A stretch of 64,000 nt of DNA from Galerina marginata. Lineage: Eukaryota; Basidiomycota; Agaricomycetes; Agaricales; Galerinaceae. The DNA lies in NCBI GenBank assembly GCA_023014335.1, contig JAECYW010000007.1:868001-932000 (forward strand), read 5' to 3'. The notes beneath the pieces are model-generated. The model had not been told where the DNA came from, made no database searches, and was given only the letters and a program-made list of their open reading frames with translations. A program made the translations under genes and the position numbers. Shown piece by piece: positions 48,965 to 60,555 of this stretch; position 1 is the first letter of the stretch; each line of letters opens with the position of its first letter.

Positions 48965-51900
48965 ATGGATACATCGCAAGATTCAAATCCAAATCCATCA
49001 TCCCCATCCAAAGGAAAAGGGGTAGAGACAAATAGCAAAAATTGGCGCGCGGGTTGGTGGGACTTTTATCCGCTACTCGAACGGCCAAAACGGTGAGCCT
49101 AGTGATATTCAGAGCCTGTACCCCGCAACGCTAACATCTCCAGACCGCTGCAATGGTCCCAGTCCTCAATCATATTTAATGCCCACCCTACTCAACCTAT
49201 AATTACGGGACGCCATTTTTCGTCTTCTAAACAATTCGTCCTACCATCTCCTCCACCTATCATGACATCGCCTGCCTCTTATGACCCGCCTACCGTAATA
49301 TCAGCTTCTCCCTGCGATGCGTGGCTCCTCGCATACTTCCCTCGACGCGACGGCGAAGGGACAGGATGTCTTTGGAAGCGGGGTCCTCACGTTGATAATT
49401 GGACCGTGAAGGAGTGTTGGAGCCTTCCAAAGGGCGGAGGAATCGTGGCTGCTTCATGGCTTGGAAATCGTAGAGAAGTTAGTACTCTTTATTGAATGCG
49501 ATTGAGTTTTCGTTCATCTATCTACAGTGGGCGGCTGGCGCGTCAGGTATTCCGATACGCCTTCCCGTCAGAGGTCCAGCTATACCTATTTCCGATGCAA
49601 CCCTGCTCCTCGTCACACAAGATAACTACGTCCATTTTTCGTATATCCGGCATTATAGTTCTGGGCTGAAGACCTTAAAGCGTTCCCTGATACTTTTCGG
49701 GGTTAGCACTGAAAGTTCACCAGGTACTGTGGACGTTGGGGACAACGCGAACAGTACGCGACAATGTGTAGAAGCTGCCATTGGCATTGGATACAATGGT
49801 AAAATAGTACATTTGATGCAATCCCTTTATTCTTTCACTAATGTTTCCTAAACTACAGAAAATACCATCTTCATCGCTACCCATTCCCGCCGTGTACCAC
49901 CTCCCGGACTAACAATTTTAAATGCCCCTGCATTTGATTCCATGGATTTATCCGTAACCCCCCATTTGGCCTCTCCGGATCAGAAAACTGCTGAATGGGA
50001 AAACTGGGGAGAAGAGCGCACGATTGAGCTTTACGAGGTACAAATTCGGTTTGATAGCGTTCAAATGGGTAATCCATCGCATTTTGCCGTATTACAAAAT
50101 CTGACAGTAGATTCAGCCGTAGGAGTGTTCCAATTATCTACCTTGGATTGCCCGCCTCTTGCCTTGTCGGGTCTTACCTTCATATGCACGCCTCCTCGTC
50201 CAAACCCTCCGCAAACCCCTCTTCCCGATGCAACTTCGTCTCCGTCGCAACCTAAATCGAATCCACCGGATAAAGGGAAGATAGGACTGGTCGCAACATA
50301 TATCAATTTTCATAACTGTACGCCATGCCTTCCCATCTTTAAACACCATGAATCCAGCTCCAACACACAGATACAAAACCTCCAACGTCAACCCTAACTT
50401 TATACTCTCTTGCCCTTCGGGCACCAAATAGCAGTAGTCGGATATGGGTAATGGTTTCCTTCATTGGAGCCGCTGTCTTCCTCACACTCTTTACTATGCA
50501 GGCAGTTCTTCAAACCGCGACCCGTTTGATAGAATCCGGGATTGTGACGCATATCGAACCTTTCATCGACTTTTCGGGACCGAGTACCGTCTTGATGCAC
50601 GCTTGTGTGCTGGATACCTCTGGATCATTTGTTGCAGCAAAATCTTCGGAAAAAGATACGCCTATTGGAACCCTCAAAGTTTTGAATATGTTAGTTTTTT
50701 TGTCATTTGCGTGGTTACATTCATGTCTCATTAATTTCTGTCAGTCCTAACCTTACTGATAATACAAATTGGGGTTCAACTCCGATTAAATCCTCGACGG
50801 GTACCTTGGGTAAAGATTGTACGTCAAATACCCTCCTAGTCCCCTGCCCTTCCTCCCTCTAATAACACACCTACAGTGCCACTGGTTGCCAGTCTCTCAC
50901 CCAACCGACGACTTTTTTGCACCCTTTCATCCTCCTTATGGCAAAACCAGACAGCTGTGTACGCTCTACCATTACCAGAAGTCTCAAATACACCCAGTAA
51001 GACTTTTCTTTCTTTATGGCTGGCTCACCTTCATAGAACTTCAGGTATACGACTACCCCTGGCTCTTGCAACTGCGATTCTTGGGCGGACGTCTACAGCC
51101 GACTTGATCCATGCCATTTGCTCACCAGCTGTGTCGGTTGCTGGAGCTGCGAGCATCCTTTACCAAACTCTTGACATCTTGGACAAGCATTACAAAAGCG
51201 AATTTTCGCCAAATGTGTCAACATGGGATGTGTTGGGAATGGCTACTGAAGTCTACAGGTAAAATTATGATGTGTGCAACATCTGTTTTATTGAAGCCTC
51301 ATTATACAGGACGAAAGCATTACTTTCAAAAAACGAAAAGGAAGCGGAGGACCTCACGAATCGCTGGGAAACCGCGCATGATATATGTTTATTAGCTGCA
51401 TGTAATGTTGCCTTCGAAGACTGCAAAGAGGGTGATGGATATGATCTCGGTTGGTTGGTGACTATTCTAGCCTTTCCCCACCTCTGATCCGGTGCATGTT
51501 TTGTTGCAGAAGCAGTATGGCAGATGATAGGAATGTGCACCTGGGTGATTAACTTCACAGAGAAACTGATGAAAGCCTGCGTCCTGTCGAGCAATGCCAC
51601 TATTGTCGTAACTCCGCCTGGTATGGTTTTTTATTCACACCCGCTCGCCATATTCATTGACTTCTGTAGGAAATTCTGACTCTGAAACATTGGCCATGCC
51701 AATTCTACTACACCTTTGTCATCCATTTAGCCTCCAAAACGTCTTTTCTGCATTGAGACACGTCAAGGCATTCCGATTTTTCCTGGGCTCTCTCCCCGCA
51801 GGCAGCGAGCATTCTCAAATCGCTCAGACCATGCTGCTGGACGCCGTTGACTCGTCGGGCGTTGACCTGGGGAATTTAATATCCCTATTAGAGGAGTACC

Positions 51901-52368
51901 TGGAGCCGCTTCGGAAAATGGATCGTAAGCTTTGTTGCATGCCCAGCTACTTATTCATGGGATATTAACAAAATTGTAGCCCAAGAATGTCGCCACGCTC
52001 TCGCAGCGTGTCGCCCAACACCTGTGATGCAACCGCATCTAGGCAAACTCCTGCAACATATTTCAGACTCTGAGACACTATTAAACAAGTCCACATTGTT
52101 CATCAAACCATCTGACCTTATAGACGGGGTCGCCCGTCTCTCACTGGGGACTCAGCCCAAGATCGAAGAAAAAGATGTTGTCAGCAAAGCAATATTACCA
52201 AAACAGGAACCCAAGGATGTCTGTCTGCGGTGCGGCGGCAAAACTGCGATGGGCAGAGAAGTTGCCCTTCCCCGTGGTCACTTCCATTCCAAATGGCATC
52301 TCTTTGAACTTAAGTGGCAATTGCGTTGTATATGTGGAGGTCCATGGTCATTACCATCTATCAGCTAG
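48965..52368 (+). CDS. MED16: Mediator complex tail subunit 16 (Med16/Sin4)
   Basis: Med16 sits in the Mediator tail that receives activators. The N-terminus MDTSQDSNPNPSSPSKGKGV leads to NWRAGWWDFYPLLERPKRPL and WSQSSIIFNAHPTQPIITGR, the start of a WD40-like propeller (CDAWLLAYFPRRDGEG, VAASWLGNRRE). A helical C-terminal half follows (AHLHRTSGIRLPLALATAIL, NVSTWDVLGMATEVY). The end carries a Cys/His cluster typical of Med16: KDVCLRCGGKTAMG, then HSKWHLFELKWQLRCICGGP. About 12 introns. Confidence 0.85.
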
Positions 52369-52400
52369 ATTACGGGCATGGTTTTTATCTGAATATCACT

Positions 52401-54153
52401 TCATAATCGAGCTTGATGATTTTTTTCATGCCCCAGATAGAAGTCCGTTGCCTGTCTTACTTCATCTAACCATTCCATTATAAGGTCCTCATCGAAGACA
52501 TTGTTGTCCCAGAATACTGAGAGATGCAACTGTTGCCTCCTGGTCGCGGCACCAAGATAGAGTTCCATTGGACGGCATCGAAGTCTCGTTACAGAGGTCT
52601 TCAGCTGGACTAGTGGATTACTCGGCTCCATTTGCCTGACCAAAGGATAGTTCTGTGGAAGCAAGAAATCGACCTAGATAAGGCCAAGGAAGGTAAGCAT
52701 AACTAGTTACTCGCCGATCAATCAACCTACGTTTCCCATGCTGGAACCACCATTACCCAGAACCAAACCCGCTGAGGCTTGTTCCATAAGTGACATTGGC
52801 TTGTCGCTAAGGTGTTTCGGCGGTGCCCTATAGTTTCGCCAGTGAACGCCTACCACCTTGGTGCTTTGAACCCGAGCAGGAGAACTCGTTGCCGCGAACT
52901 CCATAAATAGAGGGTGCTTGAGATACTTCTCCGCTTGCTCTTTAACCGACTTGGATCGCAATAAAAATCTTTTCTTCGAGAGTAGACTCTCAAACGAGGG
53001 CATCTCCACACCTGGACGTAGGCGCGAGGCAGACCCTAAAGGCATAAATGGGAGGGAAAAAGTATAAAATCCTATTGAAAGGCATACGTTGCTTAGTCCG
53101 CCGGCTTGGATCCATTCTTTATCCAGCAATGGTCGCAAATTGAGGGGTCCGGCTGATGACATTGGTTCTGATTTCCTAAACTTCCATTCTTCCTCGTCCA
53201 ATTCCCCTCGAAGATAGCGTCTAAGTAAGACACGGGTAAGAGCAATTTGTCCGAGCACAGGGTATGCATTTCCAAATGTTAATTTATTTTCCCGACAATT
53301 GCGAATTATCGCTCTCGATTTTTCGATGGGGAAGGAACAGAAAATGGATTTCGAGTCCGCAGGAATGTACGGCGTTATCTGAGAAATCTTTCGCGGGAGA
53401 GTGTGTCCGCCCTATATTTCCAGTCAATTGCAGGGCGAGAGACACGGGAAGTCAAATTACCGTCAATCTGGAGTTTCGTTTGGTGGCAATAATATTTGCG
53501 ATTGCCTTGCGCCATCTATTCCTCGCCACACTGAATTTCCGCTGTGGGATCAAATCCTCAGACGCCACTGACAACGACAGCCGCTGCCTGAGTTCTGGAG
53601 CTGGAGGCGAACCCTGACAGAGTCGATCAAGAAATGTTTTGAGGATGGTTATATTGGACATTCCATCAGTAATGCAATGAGCTACATGAATGACGAGGTG
53701 GACGTAATTCGGCAGGTCCGTTCGTGGAAGGACATAAATGCATGCGAGTAGGTTTTCGGAGAGAAGTGTGTCCTGACCGATCATCCTGTCTACGAGGTCA
53801 CCAGCTTCGTGTTGAGAAGCTATATCCCGGAAGGTAATTTCTCCAGGACGACAGTTCTTTAGGTTCTCTGCAGAGACGACGAAATAGATGGAATCATCAT
53901 CTCGTTCTTCGACCTGAGCGCCAAGCAAGGGGAATTGCAGTTTGAGGTCTGTCCAGGTTCTTGAGATGTTTGAGGGGTGAATTGCTTCATGAAATTTAGT
54001 TGGGTCTATTTCAACTTCTGCATGCTGAAGGGTATCTGCAGTTCGCTCGAATACACCATCCCAGTAAAATCTGAGTTCCGTGAGACCCAAAGGGCGCTCG
54101 TATACCATAGTTGAACCAGTTCGACGTTTCCAACTTGAAGTAGAAAAATCCAT
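52401..54153 (-). CDS. CoA-dependent acyltransferase, BAHD / condensation-like fold
   Basis: The N-terminus reads WKRRTGSTMVYERPLGLTEL with FYWDGVFERTA. The active-site motif HVAHCITDGMS (HxxxDG) is present. Later exons give KSRAIIRNCRENKLTFGNAY, PVLGQIALTRVLLRRYLRGE, GPLNLRPLLDKEW and STKVVGVHWRNYRAP. The last exon ends VRQATDFYLGHEKNHQARL. A second strand-forming half with a DFG-like motif is not obvious. Enzymes of this fungal family transfer acyl groups from CoA to alcohols or amines; the substrate cannot be read. It is 23 kb from the siderophore pair and not of the GNAT type used for hydroxyornithine. The start at MDFSTSSWKRR is chosen; MALTFSF, 27 bases upstream, is an alternative. Confidence 0.83.
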
Positions 54154-54579
54154 GCCTCGAAAGGAGAAGGTTAAGGCCAAGGGCGTAAGACGGGACAGGG
54201 AAGTTACCCATGAGTCAGCAGCTGGGATTCTGAGTTAACTTAACATGTGGATACCGGGCCAATAGGAAGACATTGAACAAGGGAGGAAGAACTAGAAAGC
54301 GGCGGTCCGTGTATCCGGAACAAATCGTATCACGTGTACTCGTGTATTGCAATCCCAACGGCAACGCCGCGACTCGGACCATTGAACCAATTCAAAGTTC
54401 TTCACTAGCTAGTAGCTTCACTCATCGGTGCACTCTCAACCAACTCCAGCGAGACAGATTGTTTATTTTTGCGCACAGGAAACCACAGACCTACCAATTG
54501 ATAGCTGCACAGTTGCCACCCAAATTTGCCCATTTCAACTAACGACTGGTACTTACTATCCGGCTCGTGAACCACCATT
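54154..54579. promoter_or_regulatory. Divergent spacer, acyltransferase / PUS4
   Basis: The 426 bases hold the promoters of two divergent genes. Short frames here are not protein-like. I see no distinctive motif. Confidence 0.4.
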
Positions 54580-55742
54580 ATGCCCAAAGCCACATTGTCC
54601 TCCTTTCCGGTATCTGGTCTATTCGGGGTCGTAAAGCCTTCTGGTCCGACAACCATGTCCGTTGTAAATGATTTACAGCAACTGGTTGCTCGGTCCAAGT
54701 TGTTTGTGGAATCAGAAAAGCTGGAAAAAATAAAAGGCAAAAAATTGGATCGACGGCGGGGAAAGTCTGGCCGTGAGGCGATAAAGATTGGGCAAGGTGG
54801 CACCCTTGACCCTTTGGCAGACGGTGTCCTAGGTAAGCAATTATGTTACTCATTGAGTGATAGGAATGAACGTCCATCCAAGTCATCGGAGTGGGTAAAG
54901 GGACCAAAAGGCTGAATGAGTTTCTCAGTTGCACAAAGGTAAAAAAAATTAACTCAGTTCGTTTCCGTTTAAATTGAAAACGAGTAGGAATACCAAACGA
55001 CGTGTTTGCTGGGATGTGAAACCGATAGCTATGATAGTGAAGGCTCGCGTGTTCGACTTGCGCCATGGAAACATGTTACCAAAGAACAGGTAGAAGAGGC
55101 CCTTTCGAAATTCACCGGAGAAATTAAGCAGGTACCCCCCATGTATGTCGAGTCTCGACCTCTGTTCCCTCTCAGGTGCTTGTCATTGATGTCGTGTTAT
55201 TCAGATTTTCCGCTCTTAAAATGGATGGGAAGCCTCTATACGAGTATGCTCGGAAAGGCATCCCTCTCCCTCGGCCGATCGAAGAACGCCAAGTAACTGT
55301 TCACACACTGGAGGTAGTGAAATGGTTGGGCAATAAACATTCATTCTCCTGGCCAGAAAAATCGCTCTCGTCAGAAGCAAAACAAGCCCTGGAGACAGCG
55401 CTCAAAGGCATCCAAGAAGATGCAGCTATTAAGGATGAACCAGAGGCAGCTTCGGACAACCTATCTCCCACTGCATTTGTGCTGAATATGAAAGTTTCCG
55501 GGGGAACATATGTTCGGTCTTTGGTTCATGACCTGGCGCACTCCGTAGGTTCGGCAGGGCATGTGACTACACTGACGCGCTCTCGACAAGGTCGTTTCGT
55601 CCTCGATCCAGTCGAAGATGGAGACTACCAATGTGTTCCGTGGGAGATTTTCGAGAAAGCCATGGCTGACGTCGGTGAAGTTGATGAAGACGGGTGGACG
55701 GAATGGGAGAGAGAAGTGATCCAACGCTTTGACGTTATTTGA
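54580..55742 (+). CDS. PUS4: tRNA pseudouridine-55 synthase (TruB/Pus4 family)
   Basis: The enzyme isomerises U55 in the T loop of tRNAs. It starts MPKATLSSFPVSGLFGVVKP with SGPTTMSVV, and the catalytic block IGQGGTLDPLADGVL contains the active Asp. A short exon gives VGKGTKRLNEFLSCTK, then EYQTTCLLGCETDSYDSEG and VEEALSKFTGEIKQVPP, FSALKMDGKPLYEYARKG and SGGTYVRSLVHDLAHSVGSA. These are motifs of TruB enzymes in the right order. It ends EREVIQRFDVI. Three or four introns; about 340 residues. No PUA domain is visible, as in yeast Pus4. Confidence 0.92.
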
Positions 55743-56800
55743 AATTTACCCTTCTCCCAACTTGAGTCCCAACTTCAAAGCCACAACTATAAAATATAAC
55801 TACTCCAGCACGCCCTTAAGGCAAGTCCCTCTCGCTTTGTTATCATTCTGAGCTGGCATATATATCTACATTTAAAAACCACAGGAATATCCGGGTGTTT
55901 TCTGACCTGGCATCTAAATCCTCGCGATTGGAATCCCGGAAAGATGTTCGGTATCCGTGCGTCCTTCACTTGTGACGTGCCATGGGGAAAGAGGTGTAGA
56001 CCCGTGGCCTAGACTGGCCTTGAAACGAAGAAGCTCTTTTGCTGCAACGAAACGATCATATGAAGGCTTATTTATCTGTGCTTGACAGACAAGTAGGTCG
56101 ACTCTGGCTACCGGACAAGGGAAGGCCTCCTTGAATTACAGCCGGGTACTGAGTCTTGTGCGCCGTCTACGTTTTTCTTGCGGGGTGGAGCGTAGTCTTC
56201 CACGAAATGTGAGTGAAATCACTTACCAAGGTTCTTTCTTACCTTTTAAGTTACGGCCCACCAAAGATTTGATACGTAATGCAATCTTGGTTCTAGATGC
56301 TGTTTTCTTGGCAAGTTTGACCAGCCTACTCATGGAATATCAGTTAAATCTGTCGGAGGAACAATTGAGTGATATGCTTTAGACTGTCAGGAACTCACCA
56401 AGGGATAAATAGTGTTAAATGACTGCATGCTGGGACCCAAATTCCTGCCAGTGAAATTCGAGCAAATAGCAAAGTCGCTCAATATTTTCAGAACGGGCCG
56501 TTAGTGTAGATTGGCGATAAGGGAGGTTGGTTGAAGCGGGGCAAAACCCACACCCACATGTCCCCGAGGAAAGCAAAAACACCGGGTACGAACGGTCTGC
56601 GAAGAGGAAGGTACTTCGGTCAGGAAGGGGAATGGATTGTCCGAGAACGGACCGGATAACGTCAGTGTGGTCAACGGATGCGAAGTCGGGCCGCCGCTGC
56701 CGGTCCGACAAGGTTGAATCTCGAGGTTTATATACTCACTCTTCTTCGGCATGGACGACTTTTACTCCCCCCAACACCTTGCAGACTCTGCTAGTTCTCC
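55743..56800. other. 1.06-kb spacer, no recognisable gene
   Basis: Short frames occur on both strands (such as 56131-56382 +), but none has a start, splice signals or family likeness I can support. The right end holds the promoter of the aldolase gene, with a TATA-like TTTATATAC at 56727-56735. Confidence 0.45.
56727..56735 (+). promoter_or_regulatory. TATA-like element of the DapA-family gene
   Basis: TTTATATAC lies 66 bases before the start codon, a usual distance for a fungal TATA box with a short leader. Confidence 0.45.
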
Positions 56801-58064
56801 ATGGCCGCCAACGGTTATCACCCCGCCGGAGTCTCTCGGCCCCTAAAGGCAGGCATCTTCGCGCCTATCCCTTCCTTCTTCCTGCCTGAAACGGAGGATC
56901 TTGGTTCGATTCTTTCCTCAACAAGTTGTCTCCGGAGACTCACCGCCTCTTATCAGACATACCCTCCTTTGAGAAGCACATAGTACGCCTTGCAACTGCA
57001 GGTGTGGGTCCGCTCATCGCTGGCTCTATGGGGGAGGCCATCCACTTGTCCCACTCAGAGAGGGTCAAACTCATTCATGCCGGCCGAAAAGCTCTCGACA
57101 ATGCTGGGCTCAGTCACATCCCAATCATTGCTGGCACAGGAGCAGGTAGCACGAGAGAGACTATTGAGCTTACGAATGAAGCTGCTGCTGCTGGGGCCGA
57201 CTACGCTATCGTTATTGCGAGTGGTTACTTCGCAGGCGCCTTGGCCAGCAGTCGCGCTGCCTTGAAGGCATTCTGGGTTGAGGTTTCTGAAAAAAGCCCA
57301 ATTCCTGTCATGATTTATAACTGTATGTCCAGTCGTCGCCCAATTGTTATTGTTCATCAATTGACAACTGTGTAAGACCCGGGTGCTAGCGGCGGTATAG
57401 ATCTGGATTCGGACCTGATCACAGAACTCGCCAAAGAGTGTCCGAACATATGCGGTGTGAAGCTCACGTACGTCGATCCCCAGACCATCGTTTTGTTTCC
57501 TTTGTCGATTCCATCCCCAGATGTGGTAATGTCGGGAAGCTGACAAGAATTGCCGATGCCATCGCCTCCCCGACGTTTGCTAGTTTACATCCTCGCAAGA
57601 ACCAACAAGCGCCATTCCTTGTTTTGGGCGGCTATACCGACTTCCTAATCCCCTCCGCCTATGCAAACGGACATGGTGCTATTACTGGCCTTGCGAACTT
57701 ATTCCCTGTCAGTCGCCTTTTTCTCGGCTTATGTCATGCGAACTCAAATCTAACTTTGGAATATTATATGCAGAATGCGATTGTTCACCTCTTCAAACTG
57801 TCAGATGCTTCCAAGAAGGAGCCTTCTATTCTTTCAGAAGCCCAACGTGTTCAAGGGATAATTGCACGTGCCGACTTCACCATCGCAAAGGCATCGATCG
57901 CCGGTACTAAATACCTTATGGAACGAATGTATGGCTATGGTGGAATACCTAGGAAACCCCTTCCACCCACTGACCCCGTGGCGGCACGAGCTCTATGGGA
58001 ACACGACGATGCCCAAGCCGCTGTCAAACTTGAAAGGGAACTTACAGGTAAGAAACGGACCTAA
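56801..58064 (+). CDS. DapA-family (dihydrodipicolinate synthase / N-acetylneuraminate lyase fold) aldolase
   Basis: These TIM-barrel enzymes form a Schiff base between an active Lys and a 2-oxo acid. It starts MAANGYHPAGVSRPLKAGIF and continues PFFLPETEDL-like into DSFLNKLSPE. LATAGVGPLIAGSMGEAIHL is the G-S-x-GE motif, followed by VIIAGTGAG-type IPIIAGTGAGSTRETIELTN. Splicing at about 57323-57372 restores MIYNYPGASGGIDL, the Tyr motif. NICGVKLT spliced to CGNVGKLTRIA carries the Schiff-base Lys. It ends ALWEHDDAQAAVKLERELTG. Fungi lack the bacterial lysine pathway, so a catabolic aldolase role (hydroxyproline, sugar-acid or related 2-oxo acids) is more likely. Five introns. A donor-like GTAAGA at the end leaves the last few residues uncertain. 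Confidence 0.88.
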
Positions 58065-58559
58065 TTGGTGCTATCTTTGGGAGGGTTTGTGAGTTCCTCA
58101 CCGATATAGAGAATCTCCGATTTGATGCTGTCTTTAGTACGAAGATGGGGTAACTCTGTAGCCGTGGCGCAAGACACGATTCCTCTCTTCGGCATGATCA
58201 CTCAACAGGCAAATACTTTGGCCGATGTTAATATGATTAATCTTTATCGTTTATTCATGCCGAAGTTAACTTTAGAAGGGAATGTCAGCCCCCAGCGTAA
58301 ATGGCAGGCTATGTCAGGATCAAGTCATTTACCCTCAACTATAGTGTATTTCTGTGATATTACTAACTTTTTACTAAATCAGGCGATTGAGAGTGAGTTT
58401 GCATGCAGCCGCGCCTGAGTCGCCAATGACACCGAGTCAGCATCTACTACTCTGACTGACTCGGTGATTCTGAACCCGAACCCAACAGCAAGGACAAACC
58501 ACAACAAGCTCTCCGAGTCAGCATAAATAAATTAGAAGCATGCGTGGATCAATCTCTTA
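58065..58559. other. Spacer upstream of the RtcB gene
   Basis: No recognisable gene. The last 150 bases have a cluster of TGACTC/GAGTCA cores, two of which form a perfect inverted repeat (58430-58466). Confidence 0.45.
58430..58466. repeat. 11-bp inverted repeat with TGACTC cores
   Basis: CACCGAGTCAG (58430-58440) and CTGACTCGGTG (58456-58466) are perfect reverse complements with a 15-base loop. CCGAGTCAGCA recurs at about 58513-58523. The TGACTC core resembles the half of a Gcn4-type bZIP site. It lies about 95-130 bases before the RtcB start codon. Confidence 0.6.
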
Positions 58560-60228
58560 ATGCCTTTTAGAGCTCTCACCGTTACCCTCAATTTCGACCA
58601 CTCCCGCAAATTCGTGCTTTTGATACCGGAAGCGCATGACGCTCGCAAAAATCTGAAAGAACGTATCATCCGAGAAGCGAAGAACAAGTTCCGTGCCAAG
58701 GGTATTTCAACAATATTTCTACAAGGTGGCATCCTGCTAGCAGATGAGGAAGCACTTCCGGAGAGTACGACACAAGTATGGGTAGGCAAAGGCGAACCCT
58801 ATGCTGGACCACCCAAACCTTTGGGCGGCGTTAGTGGTTCTCGTCCTGAAGACATAAGGGTCATTGGGTATCTAACCCTTCTATCCGTTCGCCTTGAACC
58901 TAATTTCTAATTCCGTCTTGTAGAGCGAAGAGTTTCATTGATGACAGCGCGTTGAAACAGTTGCAAAAGGTGGCGAGTTTGCCAGGTGTACGATTAGCGG
59001 TTGCGATGCCGGATCTTCATCCTGGGGGTCGATTTCCAATAGGCAGGAGGTTTCTCCTCGTCACTAACTTTGCTTAAACCTTTCTTGCAGGCTGCGCAAT
59101 CGGATCGGAGGGTATATACCCTGCCTTGATCGGATCTGACGTTGGATGTGGCATTGCGCTTTATCGTCTGTCCTCATCGGCTGCTCGTGCTAGAGCCAAT
59201 CCCAAGAAATTAGCATCATTACTACAAGGCCTCGACGAACCATGGTCTGGCTCCGTTACTGAATGGCTCGCGCATTATGGCATTGAGCGAACCTCAGAGT
59301 TCGACAAAGACAGCCTTGGAACTGTGGGATCTGGAAACCACTTTGCGGAGATCTGTACCCCTGAGAGGGTTGTCGATGCTTCTATCGCAACTTCTCTAAA
59401 CATCGATGAAGACGCTTTATACCTTCTCGGTAAGCAATGCTGCTTGACAGGTTACGCTTCCGATTGACCCTCCGTAGTTCATACCGGTTCTCGAGGACTC
59501 GGTGCAAGTATATTGGGTCGGGAAACGGTCAACGATTCAAATCCATATCTACCGCCAGACTCTCCGCACCTTGCAGAGTACATGGTTGAGCATGACTATG
59601 CTGTTACGTGGGCTATTGCAAATCGAGATCTAGTAGCCCATCGCATCAAGCAATGTATCTCTTCAACTACCAGTTTTTCAAGTGACTCTCAGGACAATGA
59701 TGCGGGATCTCCTCGTCAACGGTGGATCAGCTTGGACAAAATCATCGATGTCACCCACAACTCTGTTACACGGCATTCTCTGTTTGTAGGGGGCGGACCT
59801 CGTGATCTGTGGGTTCACAGAAAAGGAGCAGCCCCCGCAGACAAAGGAATCGTTCCTTGTCCTGGAAGTCGCGGAGATTTTTCATGGTTACTTCAACCGA
59901 TTGGAGACGGACAGCTCAACGGTGATTATCTTATTGTTCCTGTTGTCTTTATTGCTCAACGTCAATGACAATAGCACATTCTTTGGCACATGGCGCAGGA
60001 CGTCGGTATGGTCGGCAAGTGCTGCATACTGGTGCGAAGATCAATAAGTCAAGTTTAACTACAACATCGCTGGGCTCTGAGGTCATCTGCATGGACCCCG
60101 ATCTCCTCATTGAAGAGCGTCCTGAAGCCTACAAGGATGTACAGTGTGTCGTCGAAGATATGGAGGATCATGGCATATGCAAAGGCGCAGTTATGTTTCG
60201 ACCAGTGGTTACCTACAAGGTTCGGTAG
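58560..60228 (+). CDS. RtcB-family RNA ligase, similar to the bacterial PrfH-associated branch
   Basis: RtcB joins RNA ends carrying 2',3'-cyclic phosphate (or 3'-phosphate) and 5'-OH, using Mn2+ and GTP. Motifs in order: LPGVRLAVAMPDLHPGG, EGIYPALIGSDVGCGIALYR (metal-binding Asp and Cys), LGTVGSGNHFAE, VHTGSRGLGASIL, IDVTHNSVTRH, VHRKGAAPADKGIVPCPGSR and SLAHGAGRRYGR, whose His is the guanylylated residue. It ends EERPEAYKDVQCVVEDMED and FRPVVTYKVR. The wording of the later blocks is closest, from memory of the families, to bacterial RtcB proteins encoded beside release factor PrfH. An extra N-terminal region of about 105 residues (LTVTLNFDHSRKFVLLIPEA) precedes the catalytic domain. Four introns show it is a settled nuclear gene. 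No PrfH-like gene is nearby. Confidence 0.92.
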
Positions 60229-60555
60229 AGCTGAAGGGAGTTGGTGTATATATACAATGATCCCGGATTTATTTCTGAGCCAAGTTAAGATAACGGGGTA
60301 ATTGATCTCGATTATGTTGTGATCGAAAATCTGGGGTAATAGTCACATGAGTGATTCGGCAGACGGCCCGTCGGAATGTCAGGAGCGGCAATCTCCTGGG
60401 ATCAATTCAACTGACATGCCATGCAGACGAGTAGGAGAGGGGAAGGTCGCGAAGTCGACAACCAGCACCGTCTTGCAACATAACTTTCTTCTCACTGTTC
60501 GCGACACGTAGCATCCTCCTCTTTTTTCTCTATGGCTGTAGGGCCATATCCTACG
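60229..60555. promoter_or_regulatory. Spacer between RtcB and transhydrogenase genes
   Basis: The 327 bases hold a 3' end and a promoter for two genes in the same direction. A pyrimidine-rich stretch (about 60508-60531) lies just before the transhydrogenase start region. No gene seen. Confidence 0.4.

Noticed and set aside
52401..54153. BAHD-like acyltransferase as the missing siderophore acetyltransferase
   Set aside because: Wrong enzyme fold for known N5-hydroxyornithine acyltransferases, 23 kb away, and no iron-GATA site noticed next to it.
58065..58420. Plus-strand frame MITQQANTLADVNMINLYRL as an extra exon of the aldolase
   Set aside because: The aldolase already ends at a family-typical C-terminus and this frame has no family likeness.
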